From assembly GCA_012728375.1 (NCBI GenBank), contig JAAYFF010000070.1:1-64000 (forward strand): 64,000 nt of DNA, written 5' to 3'. Shown here piece after piece: positions 19,044 through 26,458 of this stretch. This DNA is from Bacillota bacterium (GTDB lineage Bacteria; Bacillota; Dethiobacteria; DTU022; UBA8154). Both the position numbers and the translations under genes were made by a program. Position 1 is the stretch's first letter, and every line of letters begins with the position of its first letter. The notes beneath the pieces were generated by a model. That model worked only from the letters and a program-made list of their open reading frames with translations. It was not told the origin of the DNA and made no database searches.

Positions 19044-19205
19044 ATGGGCATCAATAAAACCAGAGGTTTCCTTTATACCCTGGCCAGGTTGCTGGGTGAT
19101 TTCCAGGCTATCTCCAGCGGCAGTCCAAAGAAAATAGGCAAGCGGATAGCCAGGCGAGCCGCCGGCAAAGTCACTGGCCGGGCTTTTAGGAAACTATTTA
19201 AGTAA
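19044..19205 (+). CDS. Small basic 53-aa protein, copy 1 (unknown function)
   Basis: Too short for the ORF track. It begins MGINKTRGFLYTLARLLGDF and ends KVTGRAFRKLFK, with a Lys/Arg/Gly-rich C-terminal half (GKRIARRAAGK). A GAGAGGTG site precedes ATG 19044. The copy at 26279-26440 differs at only about seven residues and both frames are open, although the surrounding DNA here has decayed. Retention of both frames suggests a real gene, possibly a nucleic-acid-binding or membrane-active peptide. No family was recognised with certainty. Confidence 0.7.
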   Translation: MGINKTRGFLYTLARLLGDFQAISSGSPKKIGKRIARRAAGKVTGRAFRKLFK

Positions 19206-19222
19206 TAGAGAGGATGCTTGTC

Positions 19223-19441
19223 TTGAACCCCCTGCTCTCAGGTCTGGCAGAGATTTGCCGGCAATATAAATTTACTTCAAAACTGTTAGTGGTCAATTCT
19301 TATCAATCGGGACACCAGCTCCTGGAAGCCCTTGCCCAATACGGCGTTCCCTGGCTGAACTATGCCAAATTCCAGGTTGTGGAAATTCCCCGGGAAGCTG
19401 GCAAAAGGCCGTTAAAAGCAGATTTGTTGGCTAAAATATAG
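19223..19441 (+). pseudogene. Chimeric ORF: addB N terminus joined in frame to pglX C terminus
   Basis: Starts at TTG 19223, matching the start of the addB-like gene at 26459. It continues with the same protein sequence (SGLAEICRQYKFTSKLL), then switches after PWLN to the last residues of PglX (YAKFQVVEIPREAGKRPL ... ADLLAKI). The frame is open by chance of the deletion point. It is a deletion scar rather than a designed fusion; whether a peptide is made is unknown. Confidence 0.8.
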
Positions 19442-19478
19442 GTGAAGGTCAAATTAAAAAGACGAGGGAGGGGTCTTA

Positions 19479-19838
19479 ATGAAAAACCTCAGCATGCTAA
19501 AGGATAGAAAAGAGTATAATCTGCTGATTGAAATTGAAGCTAACTTAAAAAAGATATATGGTACCAAATTGCAGAAGATTATTTTGTATGGTTCCTACGC
19601 ACGGAACGAACAGGTTCCAGGATCCGATCTGGATGTTATGGTCCTTCTGGATCTGCAAGAGGCGGAAATAAGGAAATATAGTGAAGCAGTGTTGGATTTG
19701 GCTGTGGATCTGACTACCCGCTACGGTATTGTTGTTTCCATACAGGAAAGTAATATTGATTTTTTCTATGAATGGGCTGATACATTGCCTTTTTACAGTA
19801 ATGTGAACAAAGAGGGGATGGAATTGTATGGAAGATAA
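19479..19838 (+). CDS. MNT-type nucleotidyltransferase antitoxin (MntA-like)
   Basis: A 119-aa minimal nucleotidyltransferase with the motif GSYARNEQVPGSDLDVMVLLD (residues about 35-56), matching GSxAR...SDxDxxV. Such proteins neutralise HEPN toxins by modifying them. Strong ribosome site GGGAGGGG. It overlaps the HEPN gene downstream by 11 bases. It sits just after the pglX-tail fragment of the collapsed island, the same position as another MNT-HEPN pair at 43.9 kb, but is from a different subfamily. Confidence 0.85.
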   Translation: MKNLSMLKDRKEYNLLIEIEANLKKIYGTKLQKIILYGSYARNEQVPGSDLDVMVLLDLQEAEIRKYSEAVLDLAVDLTTRYGIVVSIQESNIDFFYEWADTLPFYSNVNKEGMELYGR

Positions 19839-20238
19839 GCAGAAAACCCTCTCAGACTACAGACTGCAGAAGGCAAAAGAAGACCTGGAAGCGGCAAAAA
19901 TTACATTTGAGCATCATAAACTAGCCCAATCAGTAAACCGTTCTTATTATGCTTTTTTTCATGCAGTGAGAGCTTTGCTGGCTTATGATTTATTTGATTC
20001 CAAACGGCACTCTTCGGTTATCGGGTATTTTAATCAGCAATATGTGGCCACTGGTAAAATTGGCAAAGAGTATTACAAAATGCTTGCCAGGGCCTTTGAT
20101 AAACGAATGAAGAGCGACTATCATGATTTTTATAGCGTGACTAAAGAAGAGGCGAGAGAGCAGTTGGATAATGCGGGGGTTTTTATTGATTTAATTGAGA
20201 AATACATTGAAGATCATTATGTGTACAAGGGACTTTAA
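19828..20238 (+). CDS. HEPN-domain protein, probable toxin partner of MntA-like protein
   Basis: A 136-aa helical HEPN protein of the UPF0332-like type, with NRSYYAFFHAVRALLAYD (residues about 32-50) carrying the conserved R...H arrangement. It overlaps the MNT gene, the standard order of such toxin-antitoxin pairs. It is intact within a region where surrounding island genes are remnants, which fits retention by addiction. It could alternatively act with its partner as a non-toxic nucleotidyltransferase pair. Confidence 0.8.
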   Translation: MEDKQKTLSDYRLQKAKEDLEAAKITFEHHKLAQSVNRSYYAFFHAVRALLAYDLFDSKRHSSVIGYFNQQYVATGKIGKEYYKMLARAFDKRMKSDYHDFYSVTKEEAREQLDNAGVFIDLIEKYIEDHYVYKGL

Positions 20239-20262
20239 TGTTTGCACCAGCCAGCCCTCAGG

Positions 20263-20937
20263 GAAAACTCCATTACACCAAGCCTGGCTGTTGTGACTCG
20301 ACTTTCAGATGAGCGGCAACAAAATAAGTGTAAAGACGTTGAGATTGATATGATTGGAGCTGAAGCTGCTGCCATTACACACGGTCATGAACTTGGGTAT
20401 ATTCCGGCGGCTGCGCTGGTACACATCATTCATATGGTGGCACATAATTCCAATATTACACTGCTTGCTGCGGTACAAGACTCTATGGAAGCGATGAAAA
20501 AACTGTTCCCGGAAGCCAAACATCTTCATGAGCTGTTAATTCTGATGCAAAAGGCTATTGACCTGTCAACAGAAAACATGAACGATTTTGAGGCAATCAA
20601 GGAACTGGGGGAAGGATGGGTGGCGGAAGAAACATTAGCAATAGCAATCTATTGTTCTTTGAAATACTGCAGCAGCTTTGATAAAGCCGTCATCGCCGCT
20701 GTAAACCACGACGGAGACAGTGACTCAATCGGAACGGTTACTGGGAACATAATGGGAGCCTATCTTGGTTTGCGCGGCATACCTGAAAAGTATATTGAAC
20801 ATCTGGAGCTTAAGGATATTATTATTGAAATAGCGGATGATTTGTATAACGATTGCAAAATAACAGAATATGGTTCCTACCGTGATGATGTGTGGGCGCA
20901 TAAATACATTTATCATGATTATGGAAGGGAAAAATGA
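20263..20937 (+). pseudogene. Remnant: mcrC 3' fragment joined to 3' half of ADP-ribosylglycohydrolase
   Basis: Bases up to about 20336 resemble the 3' part of mcrC (GACTTTCAGATGAGCGGCAA, compare 53022 onward). From about 20336 the sequence matches the ADP-ribosylglycohydrolase gene from about 53776, with near-identical protein (DMIGAEAAAITHGHELGYIP). The first roughly 170 residues of the enzyme, including the DDTQMT metal ligands, are absent. The later DSDS motif is partly kept (HDGDSDSIGT). The ORF track shows 231 aa, but it is not a complete enzyme. Confidence 0.87.
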
Positions 20938-22020
20938 TAAATTCCAATATCTCAAATGAACTGATAAAAAGTATTGAGCAATAGATGCTTTGGCATTTAT
21001 AAACCAATATGATGAATGGGATTTTGATGATCTAACTGATGAGATATTACCATATGTCAGGGAAGAACTGACCCAAATAAGAGATACAAGAATTGTCAGA
21101 GCCAAGAAAAAGGTAAAAAAGAAAGAAGAAAACCGTACTCCTGCAAAGATATATGTGAATACATTATGGGAAGCCAGGCTAACAGATTTGCAACGCCTGG
21201 CTTTCATGCGTCATGGTAGTCAATTGCCATCTGGAACAGGGGCCTAAGGCTATTTGCCGCAGTATTGCCATCAGTTGGATTACCTATCCTGAAGTATTGG
21301 AACATGAAATAATTGCCCTTGCAGCTGAGGTCAGAAGAAGAAGCTATGACCAGCTGAGCAGTAATTCGCAGAGCTCAATCAGTTGCTCAGGGTAAAAAAA
21401 TTACATGGAATGGAAGGAGTTGACCCAAGATATCGTTTTAGAACTTTCACTATTGTTAAGTGGTATTGATATCCTTTACGAGCCGCTGCGTGGCAGGCTT
21501 GACAAGCCTGCTTCTGCCGCAAGGTTGCCAGGAAAGATTAACTCGTCACTGGTTGCGTTCCCTAAACCTTGGATAAAAATAGGTTAGAAAACATATAGCG
21601 TGGACATGAACACCAGTAAGGTTTTTCAAATATTTCCCTATGAAACCTTTATAAACAAAACACATTGTAATTTTGAGTGGAAATGTCCGGTATTACTGGA
21701 AGGGATACTGGCGGGTAACCAGAGTGATGCCGCTGCTTTTGATAGAGCGTGTTGGATAGGAGACATTGTGCCTGTTGGAAGAAATATAATCCGTGCATGA
21801 TAAAAATGATCGCCTTAAGAGCTCGAATACGACATATAGAGGGTTAAAAATAAATCGGGAAAATTAAAACCAAATTTATTTCCGCATAAATTATTATAAA
21901 AATTTTTCTAGCACAATCAAAAAGGACACAAGTGTGTCCTTTGGCTATGATAACCTTAACGTAGAGAGCATTAGCCATCAAATAAATGTAAAGCTTGGAA
22001 GGTGGTATGAGCCAATCAAA
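20938..22020. other. Gene-poor region with broken ORF fragments
   Basis: About 1.1 kb without a convincing complete gene. The reading at 20990-21247 (DEWDFDDLTDEILPYVREE) and, in another frame, 21213-21395 (SIAISWITYPEVLEHEIIAL) look like pieces of decayed genes. Fragments at 21405-21587 and 21600-21800 match nothing I know. A perfect 8-bp hairpin GCAGGCTT/AAGCCTGC lies at 21493-21511. Confidence 0.55.
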
Positions 22021-22479
22021 ATGAAGATAGCAGTGTTTCAAAAAAAAGTTGTTCGCCGTTCAATACCTGCGTTAATACCGATTATTATTGGCAGCTTAAT
22101 ATATATACTATGGCGCCCCCTTACTATCCGTATTTTTAGTTGGCTGGACATAATTGGCCTTAGTATTGCAGTAGAAAAGTTGAGAAAACTTTCAATGTCA
22201 ATATATCCCTATGTCCCTGATTGGGTAGTGTACTCTGTGCCGAATGGACTCTGGGCGTTTTCATACGCATTAATAATAACAATTATTTGGTGGAGGTCTG
22301 AGTCTATTGTTAAATACTTTTGGTTGGGTTCAATTCCAATTCTGGGTTTAGGTTATGAGTTGCTGCAGTTAAGGGGGGTGATTCAAGGCACATTCTGCTG
22401 GCAAGATTTAAACCTGTGTATTTTAGGCATTGGTAGTGGCGTAATTACAGGAAGAATGGTAAGGAGGAAAGAAAAGTGA
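22021..22479 (+). CDS. Hypothetical multi-pass membrane protein
   Basis: About 152 aa from ATG 22021, with three or four hydrophobic segments (ALIPIIIGSLIYIL, LWAFSYALIITIIWW, WLGSIPILGLGYELL, LCILGIGSGVITG). The ORF track starts at 21934, but the added residues are hydrophilic and have no ribosome site; neither start has a strong one. Its stop overlaps the GTG of the next gene by 3 bases (GTGA), suggesting co-translation with the DUF4352 protein. Function unknown. Confidence 0.65.
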   Translation: MKIAVFQKKVVRRSIPALIPIIIGSLIYILWRPLTIRIFSWLDIIGLSIAVEKLRKLSMSIYPYVPDWVVYSVPNGLWAFSYALIITIIWWRSESIVKYFWLGSIPILGLGYELLQLRGVIQGTFCWQDLNLCILGIGSGVITGRMVRRKEK

Positions 22480-23042
22480 GAAGAGTGTCCCTATTGTCGC
22501 TTGTATCAATCATTATTTTACTGTTTTTCATTTTGATGGCTCTCGGAAGCAACGAATCAACTGAACCACAGAAAGTGGAAAGACCCGAAACTGAAGAAAC
22601 TGCTGTATCTACTCCGGTACCGGAATCGGCAGTCAACCAGCAATTATTTAATATGGGCGACACTGTGAGTATGGGAAACCTTGAAGTAACACTGAACTCT
22701 GCCCGTTGGGACGGCGGCAGCCAGTTTATGCAGCCTTGCGAAGGTGAGTGGTGGCTTGTTTTGGATGTAACAATTGAAAACAAGGGTGATGAAGCAGTAG
22801 CTATCTCCAGCTTATTGATGTTTAGCCTATACGATGAAGATGCTTACTCCTGTGACATGGAATTTTTTGCAGAAACCAAAGGAAATCTTGACGGTGAGGT
22901 GGGAGCCGGCAGAAAAATGCGCGGAGAAATCGCCTTTTCTGTTGATGAAAACCAAAAACAATGGGAGTTTATTTTTGACCCCAACATTTTCGGTTTTGGG
23001 CAAGCTATTTATCTTGTAAATGTTGAAGATGTATCAGGTTAA
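22476..23042 (+). CDS. Membrane-anchored or exported DUF4352-like protein
   Basis: A 188-aa protein with an N-terminal hydrophobic signal or anchor (LLSLVSIIILLFFILMALG), a low-complexity linker rich in Glu/Pro/Thr, and a C-terminal immunoglobulin-like beta domain. WWLVLDVTIENKGDEAV and the later acidic strands fit DUF4352. Such domains are extracellular and of unclear role. GTG start with GGAGG upstream, overlapping the previous gene. Confidence 0.7.
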   Translation: MRRVSLLSLVSIIILLFFILMALGSNESTEPQKVERPETEETAVSTPVPESAVNQQLFNMGDTVSMGNLEVTLNSARWDGGSQFMQPCEGEWWLVLDVTIENKGDEAVAISSLLMFSLYDEDAYSCDMEFFAETKGNLDGEVGAGRKMRGEIAFSVDENQKQWEFIFDPNIFGFGQAIYLVNVEDVSG

Positions 23043-23109
23043 GAGTAATGTTTTTTTATGACTGGCTCCTTTACCAGGTAAACCATAAATTATTACGGAG
23101 GTAAATAAG

Positions 23110-23463
23110 ATGCGTATTGCTGTTTTGGTAATAGGCTTAATATTCATGATTATCATTGGTGTGCAAGGCTGCCTGGTCGGTGCAGGCGGAACGATTTTCG
23201 GAGATGAAGAACTATCAGGCGGCGGCGGGATTGGCATGTTTGCATCTTTACTATTCGGTGTGGCTGCTGCATTTGTAATGGCCAAGCCTGTTATTTCGGT
23301 AGTGATATTTATCCTGGCGGCACTACTGGCATTTTTAGCCGGCACTACTGGCTTTTCCGACATGAATATTTGGGGTGTTCTGGCATTATTACTGGCAGTA
23401 CTAAGTTATTTTGGACACCGGGAGCTGTTAAGAAAACAAGAAAAGAATGTAATACCAAAATAG
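23110..23463 (+). CDS. Small hypothetical membrane protein
   Basis: A 117-aa protein with four predicted helices (VLVIGLIFMIIIGVQG, MFASLLFGVAAAFVM, VVIFILAALLAFLAG, WGVLALLLAVLSYFG). A GGAGGTAA site precedes ATG 23110. No family recognised. It ends just before the leader of the WYL regulator gene. Confidence 0.7.
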   Translation: MRIAVLVIGLIFMIIIGVQGCLVGAGGTIFGDEELSGGGGIGMFASLLFGVAAAFVMAKPVISVVIFILAALLAFLAGTTGFSDMNIWGVLALLLAVLSYFGHRELLRKQEKNVIPK

Positions 23464-23632
23464 TCTAAGATAAAAAATATGGGGCGAAAGATGCAGGATT
23501 ATACCGGGCATTTAAAGAATATTGCTATATAGACGTATTTTGAGGCCCAGGTATATTAAGTAATGTGATGATGGATAAAAAATAACTAGCAGAGAGATGT
23601 TTAAAAACTGCACTCCCTGGAGGTGAATGACA

Positions 23633-24754
23633 ATGCCCGGCTATCCCCGCATGCGGGATTTTCCCGAGGCACTCGTAAAAATATTACTAACAATCATGGA
23701 AAAGACTCCTGACGGTGGTGCCACTATGGAAGACTTAAAAGACGCCTACCAGGAAACCCGCGGCTCAACCCCCAGTAATAAAACCATTTACCGCAGCATC
23801 CGCCGCTTAAACTTAATTTTCAACCCTTTGGCTTATGGAGAAACCCCGGAAAAAGTAGAATGTGAAGATAAAGATGACATCGCCGACGATGAAAACGACA
23901 TGGAAGAATTTAAGCCTGTCATCAGGAGTAGTCGCCGAAAAGGGAAAACCCGCTATCTTTTTAACGGTGAATTGCCCACAAGCAGTATCGATGCCAACAA
24001 TGCTTTGCTCATGGCCCTGGGGCTCTATTCACAACAGCGCGGCTTGCTGAAAGGTCACTTCGAAACAGCTATCAGAGAGATCCTGCGGGATATGCTGGCC
24101 CGGATAAGTGCGTACAATAATGTATTCCGAGAAATAGAGCGACACATCCACGTTTCCGGTTATGGCTCAGCCAATCCCGGCAAGAACGTTACAAAAATTA
24201 AAGAAATAATGCGGGCCATCCACCATCGCAAAATAATCCGTATGGAGTATCTCCGTTCTTACGACGGCACTCTTACAAAAAGAGAGGTGGAGCCTTACGG
24301 GCTAGTATGCAGGCTTAACAACTGGTATCTAATCGCCAATTGCCTGCAACAGCAGAAAAAGCGTGTTTTTTTGTTGGACCATACCATACGCCTTGAGGTG
24401 GTAGAAGCCAGCACTTTCAAATGGCCTGAAGGTTTTTCTCTGCATGACTATTACGGCAATGCCTGGGGTGTTTGGACCCCTGATGATGAGCAAGGACATA
24501 TAAAAGAAACTGTCAGGCTGAAGATAGCTAAAGGTATTGCCGAGCGTTTCCGGCTTGTCAGCTTTCATGACTCCCAGCAAACGGAAATGCTCCCGGACGG
24601 GGAAGCCATGGTTACCTTCACGGTTAAAGGTGCCAGCGAGATGATTCCCTGGCTTATGAGCTGGGGCGCTGCAGTGGAAGTTTTGGAACCCCAATGGCTA
24701 CGGGATGCTTTTGTTTCAAATGTTGAGGAGGTACTGGGGATTTACCATAAATAA
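23633..24754 (+). CDS. WYL-domain transcriptional regulator of the defence island (BrxR-like)
   Basis: A 373-aa protein with an N-terminal winged helix-turn-helix (residues about 10-55; NKTIYRSIRRLN is the recognition-helix region). A central WYL domain follows (KIIRMEYLRSYDGTLTKREV then GLVCRLNNWYLIANC), and a C-terminal WCX-like extension. WYL proteins often sense nucleic-acid ligands and repress BREX, CBASS and CRISPR loci. ATG 23633 is preferred over 23627 because GGAGGTGA lies eight bases before it. First gene of the island, hence probable regulator. A collapsed copy lies at 18.8 kb. Confidence 0.88.
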   Translation: MPGYPRMRDFPEALVKILLTIMEKTPDGGATMEDLKDAYQETRGSTPSNKTIYRSIRRLNLIFNPLAYGETPEKVECEDKDDIADDENDMEEFKPVIRSSRRKGKTRYLFNGELPTSSIDANNALLMALGLYSQQRGLLKGHFETAIREILRDMLARISAYNNVFREIERHIHVSGYGSANPGKNVTKIKEIMRAIHHRKIIRMEYLRSYDGTLTKREVEPYGLVCRLNNWYLIANCLQQQKKRVFLLDHTIRLEVVEASTFKWPEGFSLHDYYGNAWGVWTPDDEQGHIKETVRLKIAKGIAERFRLVSFHDSQQTEMLPDGEAMVTFTVKGASEMIPWLMSWGAAVEVLEPQWLRDAFVSNVEEVLGIYHK

Positions 24755-24797
24755 AGATGATTGTAAAAAATAAGTTTAGCGCAAGGGGGCTGAACGG

Positions 24798-25613
24798 TTG
24801 TTTATTGCAGACCTTAAGGGGAAGCTTTCCGTATCGGAGCTTAACAGTGAAGATTTTCTGACATCTTCTGTTTTCTCTGTTTTCAGTTACCTTAATGGAC
24901 GATGGCTTGAAAAATATTTACAACAGGCCATCAATTTGGATAATAAAAAATTAGACATTTCAATCAACAATCCTGAAATTGACTTCTGGCCTTGGTTTTC
25001 CAATAAAGACAGTAAGGCCGAACCGGACCTTGTTGTCTACTCTGGCAATATTGCTGTAATTATAGAAGCAAAAAATTATGAAGGGAAAAGTGGAGAAGGG
25101 ACTGTTATCGAAGAAGAAACTTTAGAAGAAATAATCATCGATCAGCTTTGGAGAGAGTATTATGTTGGGCTAAATAATATCCTCAGCGCAGGTTACAAAG
25201 ATTTTTACCTGATTTACCTGACCAGACACCCACAGTTGCCAGTAAATGAGCTGGAGTCTACTTTGGGGTTAATAGCAAAGCACGACCCCGAAGAAGTTAA
25301 AAGAGCCCGCAGACGCATTTACTGGCTTAACTGGCAAAAGGCTGTTCCCATTCTTGAGGAAATAGGAATGAACCATCCAAAACATGCTATCGAATCAAAA
25401 ATATCGAGAGATCTCCTCTTATTTCTGGAAAGAAGGGACCTGGGTGTATTCTCCGGATTTAAATTTTTAGATAATCATAACAACCTGCCACTTCTGCCTG
25501 ACGTACTATTTTTCAGAAAAGCATACAGGCCCTACTGGCAATTTCTTAATAAATACAACATACTTGATCATGTGCAAACATTATTTTACCAAAAATATAA
25601 CTTGCCCTATTGA
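24798..25613 (+). CDS. PD-(D/E)XK nuclease-like protein
   Basis: 271 aa, starting at TTG 24798 with AGGGGG upstream. Residues about 65-100 contain EPDLVVYSGNIAVIIEAKNYEG, a PD...ExK arrangement typical of restriction-endonuclease-fold nucleases. The C-terminal half is of unknown fold. It follows the WYL regulator and precedes a 190-aa gene of unknown function. Likely a DNA-cleaving defence component; no methylase is paired with it. The nuclease fold is inferred from one motif only. Confidence 0.65.
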   Translation: MFIADLKGKLSVSELNSEDFLTSSVFSVFSYLNGRWLEKYLQQAINLDNKKLDISINNPEIDFWPWFSNKDSKAEPDLVVYSGNIAVIIEAKNYEGKSGEGTVIEEETLEEIIIDQLWREYYVGLNNILSAGYKDFYLIYLTRHPQLPVNELESTLGLIAKHDPEEVKRARRRIYWLNWQKAVPILEEIGMNHPKHAIESKISRDLLLFLERRDLGVFSGFKFLDNHNNLPLLPDVLFFRKAYRPYWQFLNKYNILDHVQTLFYQKYNLPY

Positions 25614-25686
25614 ATTTATCTAAGCTCTGTACCAAAGCCAGCATTGCCTGGAAGTACAATTTTTTTTTATGGGAGGAACTGAGCAA

Positions 25687-26259
25687 ATGAGTGAAAATGG
25701 CAAAATAATCAACCAGGCATACGAGGTATTAAAAAGAGTCTACAAAGAGATCTATCGTTTGAAGGATGACATCGGAGACCTTCTGGCTGAATATGACGAT
25801 ACTATTAAATTTTATGATGAATACTCCTATAGTCCAAATAATTTATTCCTTAAACCCTACCATGTTTTCTTTTTCAGACAGGATCTTGATCCAATAAAGG
25901 AAGGAATCCCCATGCGCGCACTGGTGATAATTTGCCTGTTTGATGAATACAGGGATATGTGCCGGGTAAATTTAAGAGATGAACCTGAATTGTGGGTAGG
26001 CCTTTTTGATATTTTTGATGAACAAAAGAATTGTCGAGCTCCGTGGGCATGTTCAATCCTTTCTACCAATAAAAGGACTTACTATGACAAAAAATTAAAG
26101 ATCGGCGGAGATATTTTCAATTATACTTTTACCCGCGAATTAGATAACGATAAGAAAAATGGAGCTAGCTGGAAAGGAAAGTTAGTCGGTTATCCATTGG
26201 TTGAAATAACTGATAGAGAAGTAATAAAGGAGAAAATCCTGGACAAGCTGTTTAGCTGA
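25687..26259 (+). CDS. Hypothetical protein, partner of the preceding nuclease-like gene
   Basis: 190 aa from ATG 25687 (GGGAGG ten bases upstream; the ORF track starts at 25669, inside the ribosome site). No family recognised. The N terminus is a charged helix (AYEVLKRVYKEIYRLKDD), followed by a mixed region with many aromatic residues and aspartates (FDEYRDMCRVNLRDEPEL). Its 3' end is retained in the collapsed copy at about 18982. Position suggests a two-gene unit with the nuclease-like protein. Confidence 0.6.
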   Translation: MSENGKIINQAYEVLKRVYKEIYRLKDDIGDLLAEYDDTIKFYDEYSYSPNNLFLKPYHVFFFRQDLDPIKEGIPMRALVIICLFDEYRDMCRVNLRDEPELWVGLFDIFDEQKNCRAPWACSILSTNKRTYYDKKLKIGGDIFNYTFTRELDNDKKNGASWKGKLVGYPLVEITDREVIKEKILDKLFS

Positions 26260-26278
26260 AAGAGAGGTGTTTATTCCC

Positions 26279-26440
26279 ATGAGCATCAACAAAACCAGAG
26301 GTATCCTATATACCTTGGCCAAGTTGTTGGGTGATTTCCAGGCTATCTCCAGCGGCAATCCAAAAAAGATGGGCAAGCGGGTGGCCAGGCGAGCCGCCGG
26401 CAAAGCCACTGGCCGGGCTTTTAGGAAACTATTTAAGTAA
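26279..26440 (+). CDS. Small basic 53-aa protein, copy 2 (unknown function)
   Basis: Missed by the ORF track because of size. It begins MSINKTRGILYTLAKLLGDF and has a basic Gly/Arg/Lys C-terminal half ending GRAFRKLFK. GAGAGGTG precedes ATG 26279. Nearly identical to the ORF at 19044-19205. It lies between the 190-aa gene and the addB-like gene, 18 bases before the latter, so it belongs to that operon. Predicted pI is very high, suggesting nucleic-acid or membrane contact. Confidence 0.72.
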   Translation: MSINKTRGILYTLAKLLGDFQAISSGNPKKMGKRVARRAAGKATGRAFRKLFK

Positions 26441-26458
26441 TAGAGAGGAGCTTTTGTC

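Larger units (their letters stand above)
18730..19440 (+). repeat. Collapsed, internally deleted copy of the 23.5-43.8 kb defence island
   Basis: Reading left to right, blocks match the main island in the same order: 18730-18773 with 23487-23530 (WYL leader); 18784-18891 with 23700-23810 (WYL 5' part); 18892-18910 with about 23849-23868; 18910-18985 with about 24658-24730 (WYL 3' end); 18982-19359 with about 26217-26595 (end of the 190-aa gene, the 53-aa gene, addB start); and 19358-19440 with 43732-43814 (pglX 3' end). Identity within blocks is high by eye, and several junctions share a few bases. The copy has lost about 19.6 kb in total. Confidence 0.88.

Noticed and set aside
18730-19440. 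Reading the left scar as a set of real small genes
   Set aside because: The pieces match internal parts of larger intact genes. Only the 53-aa ORF and the MNT-HEPN pair look complete.
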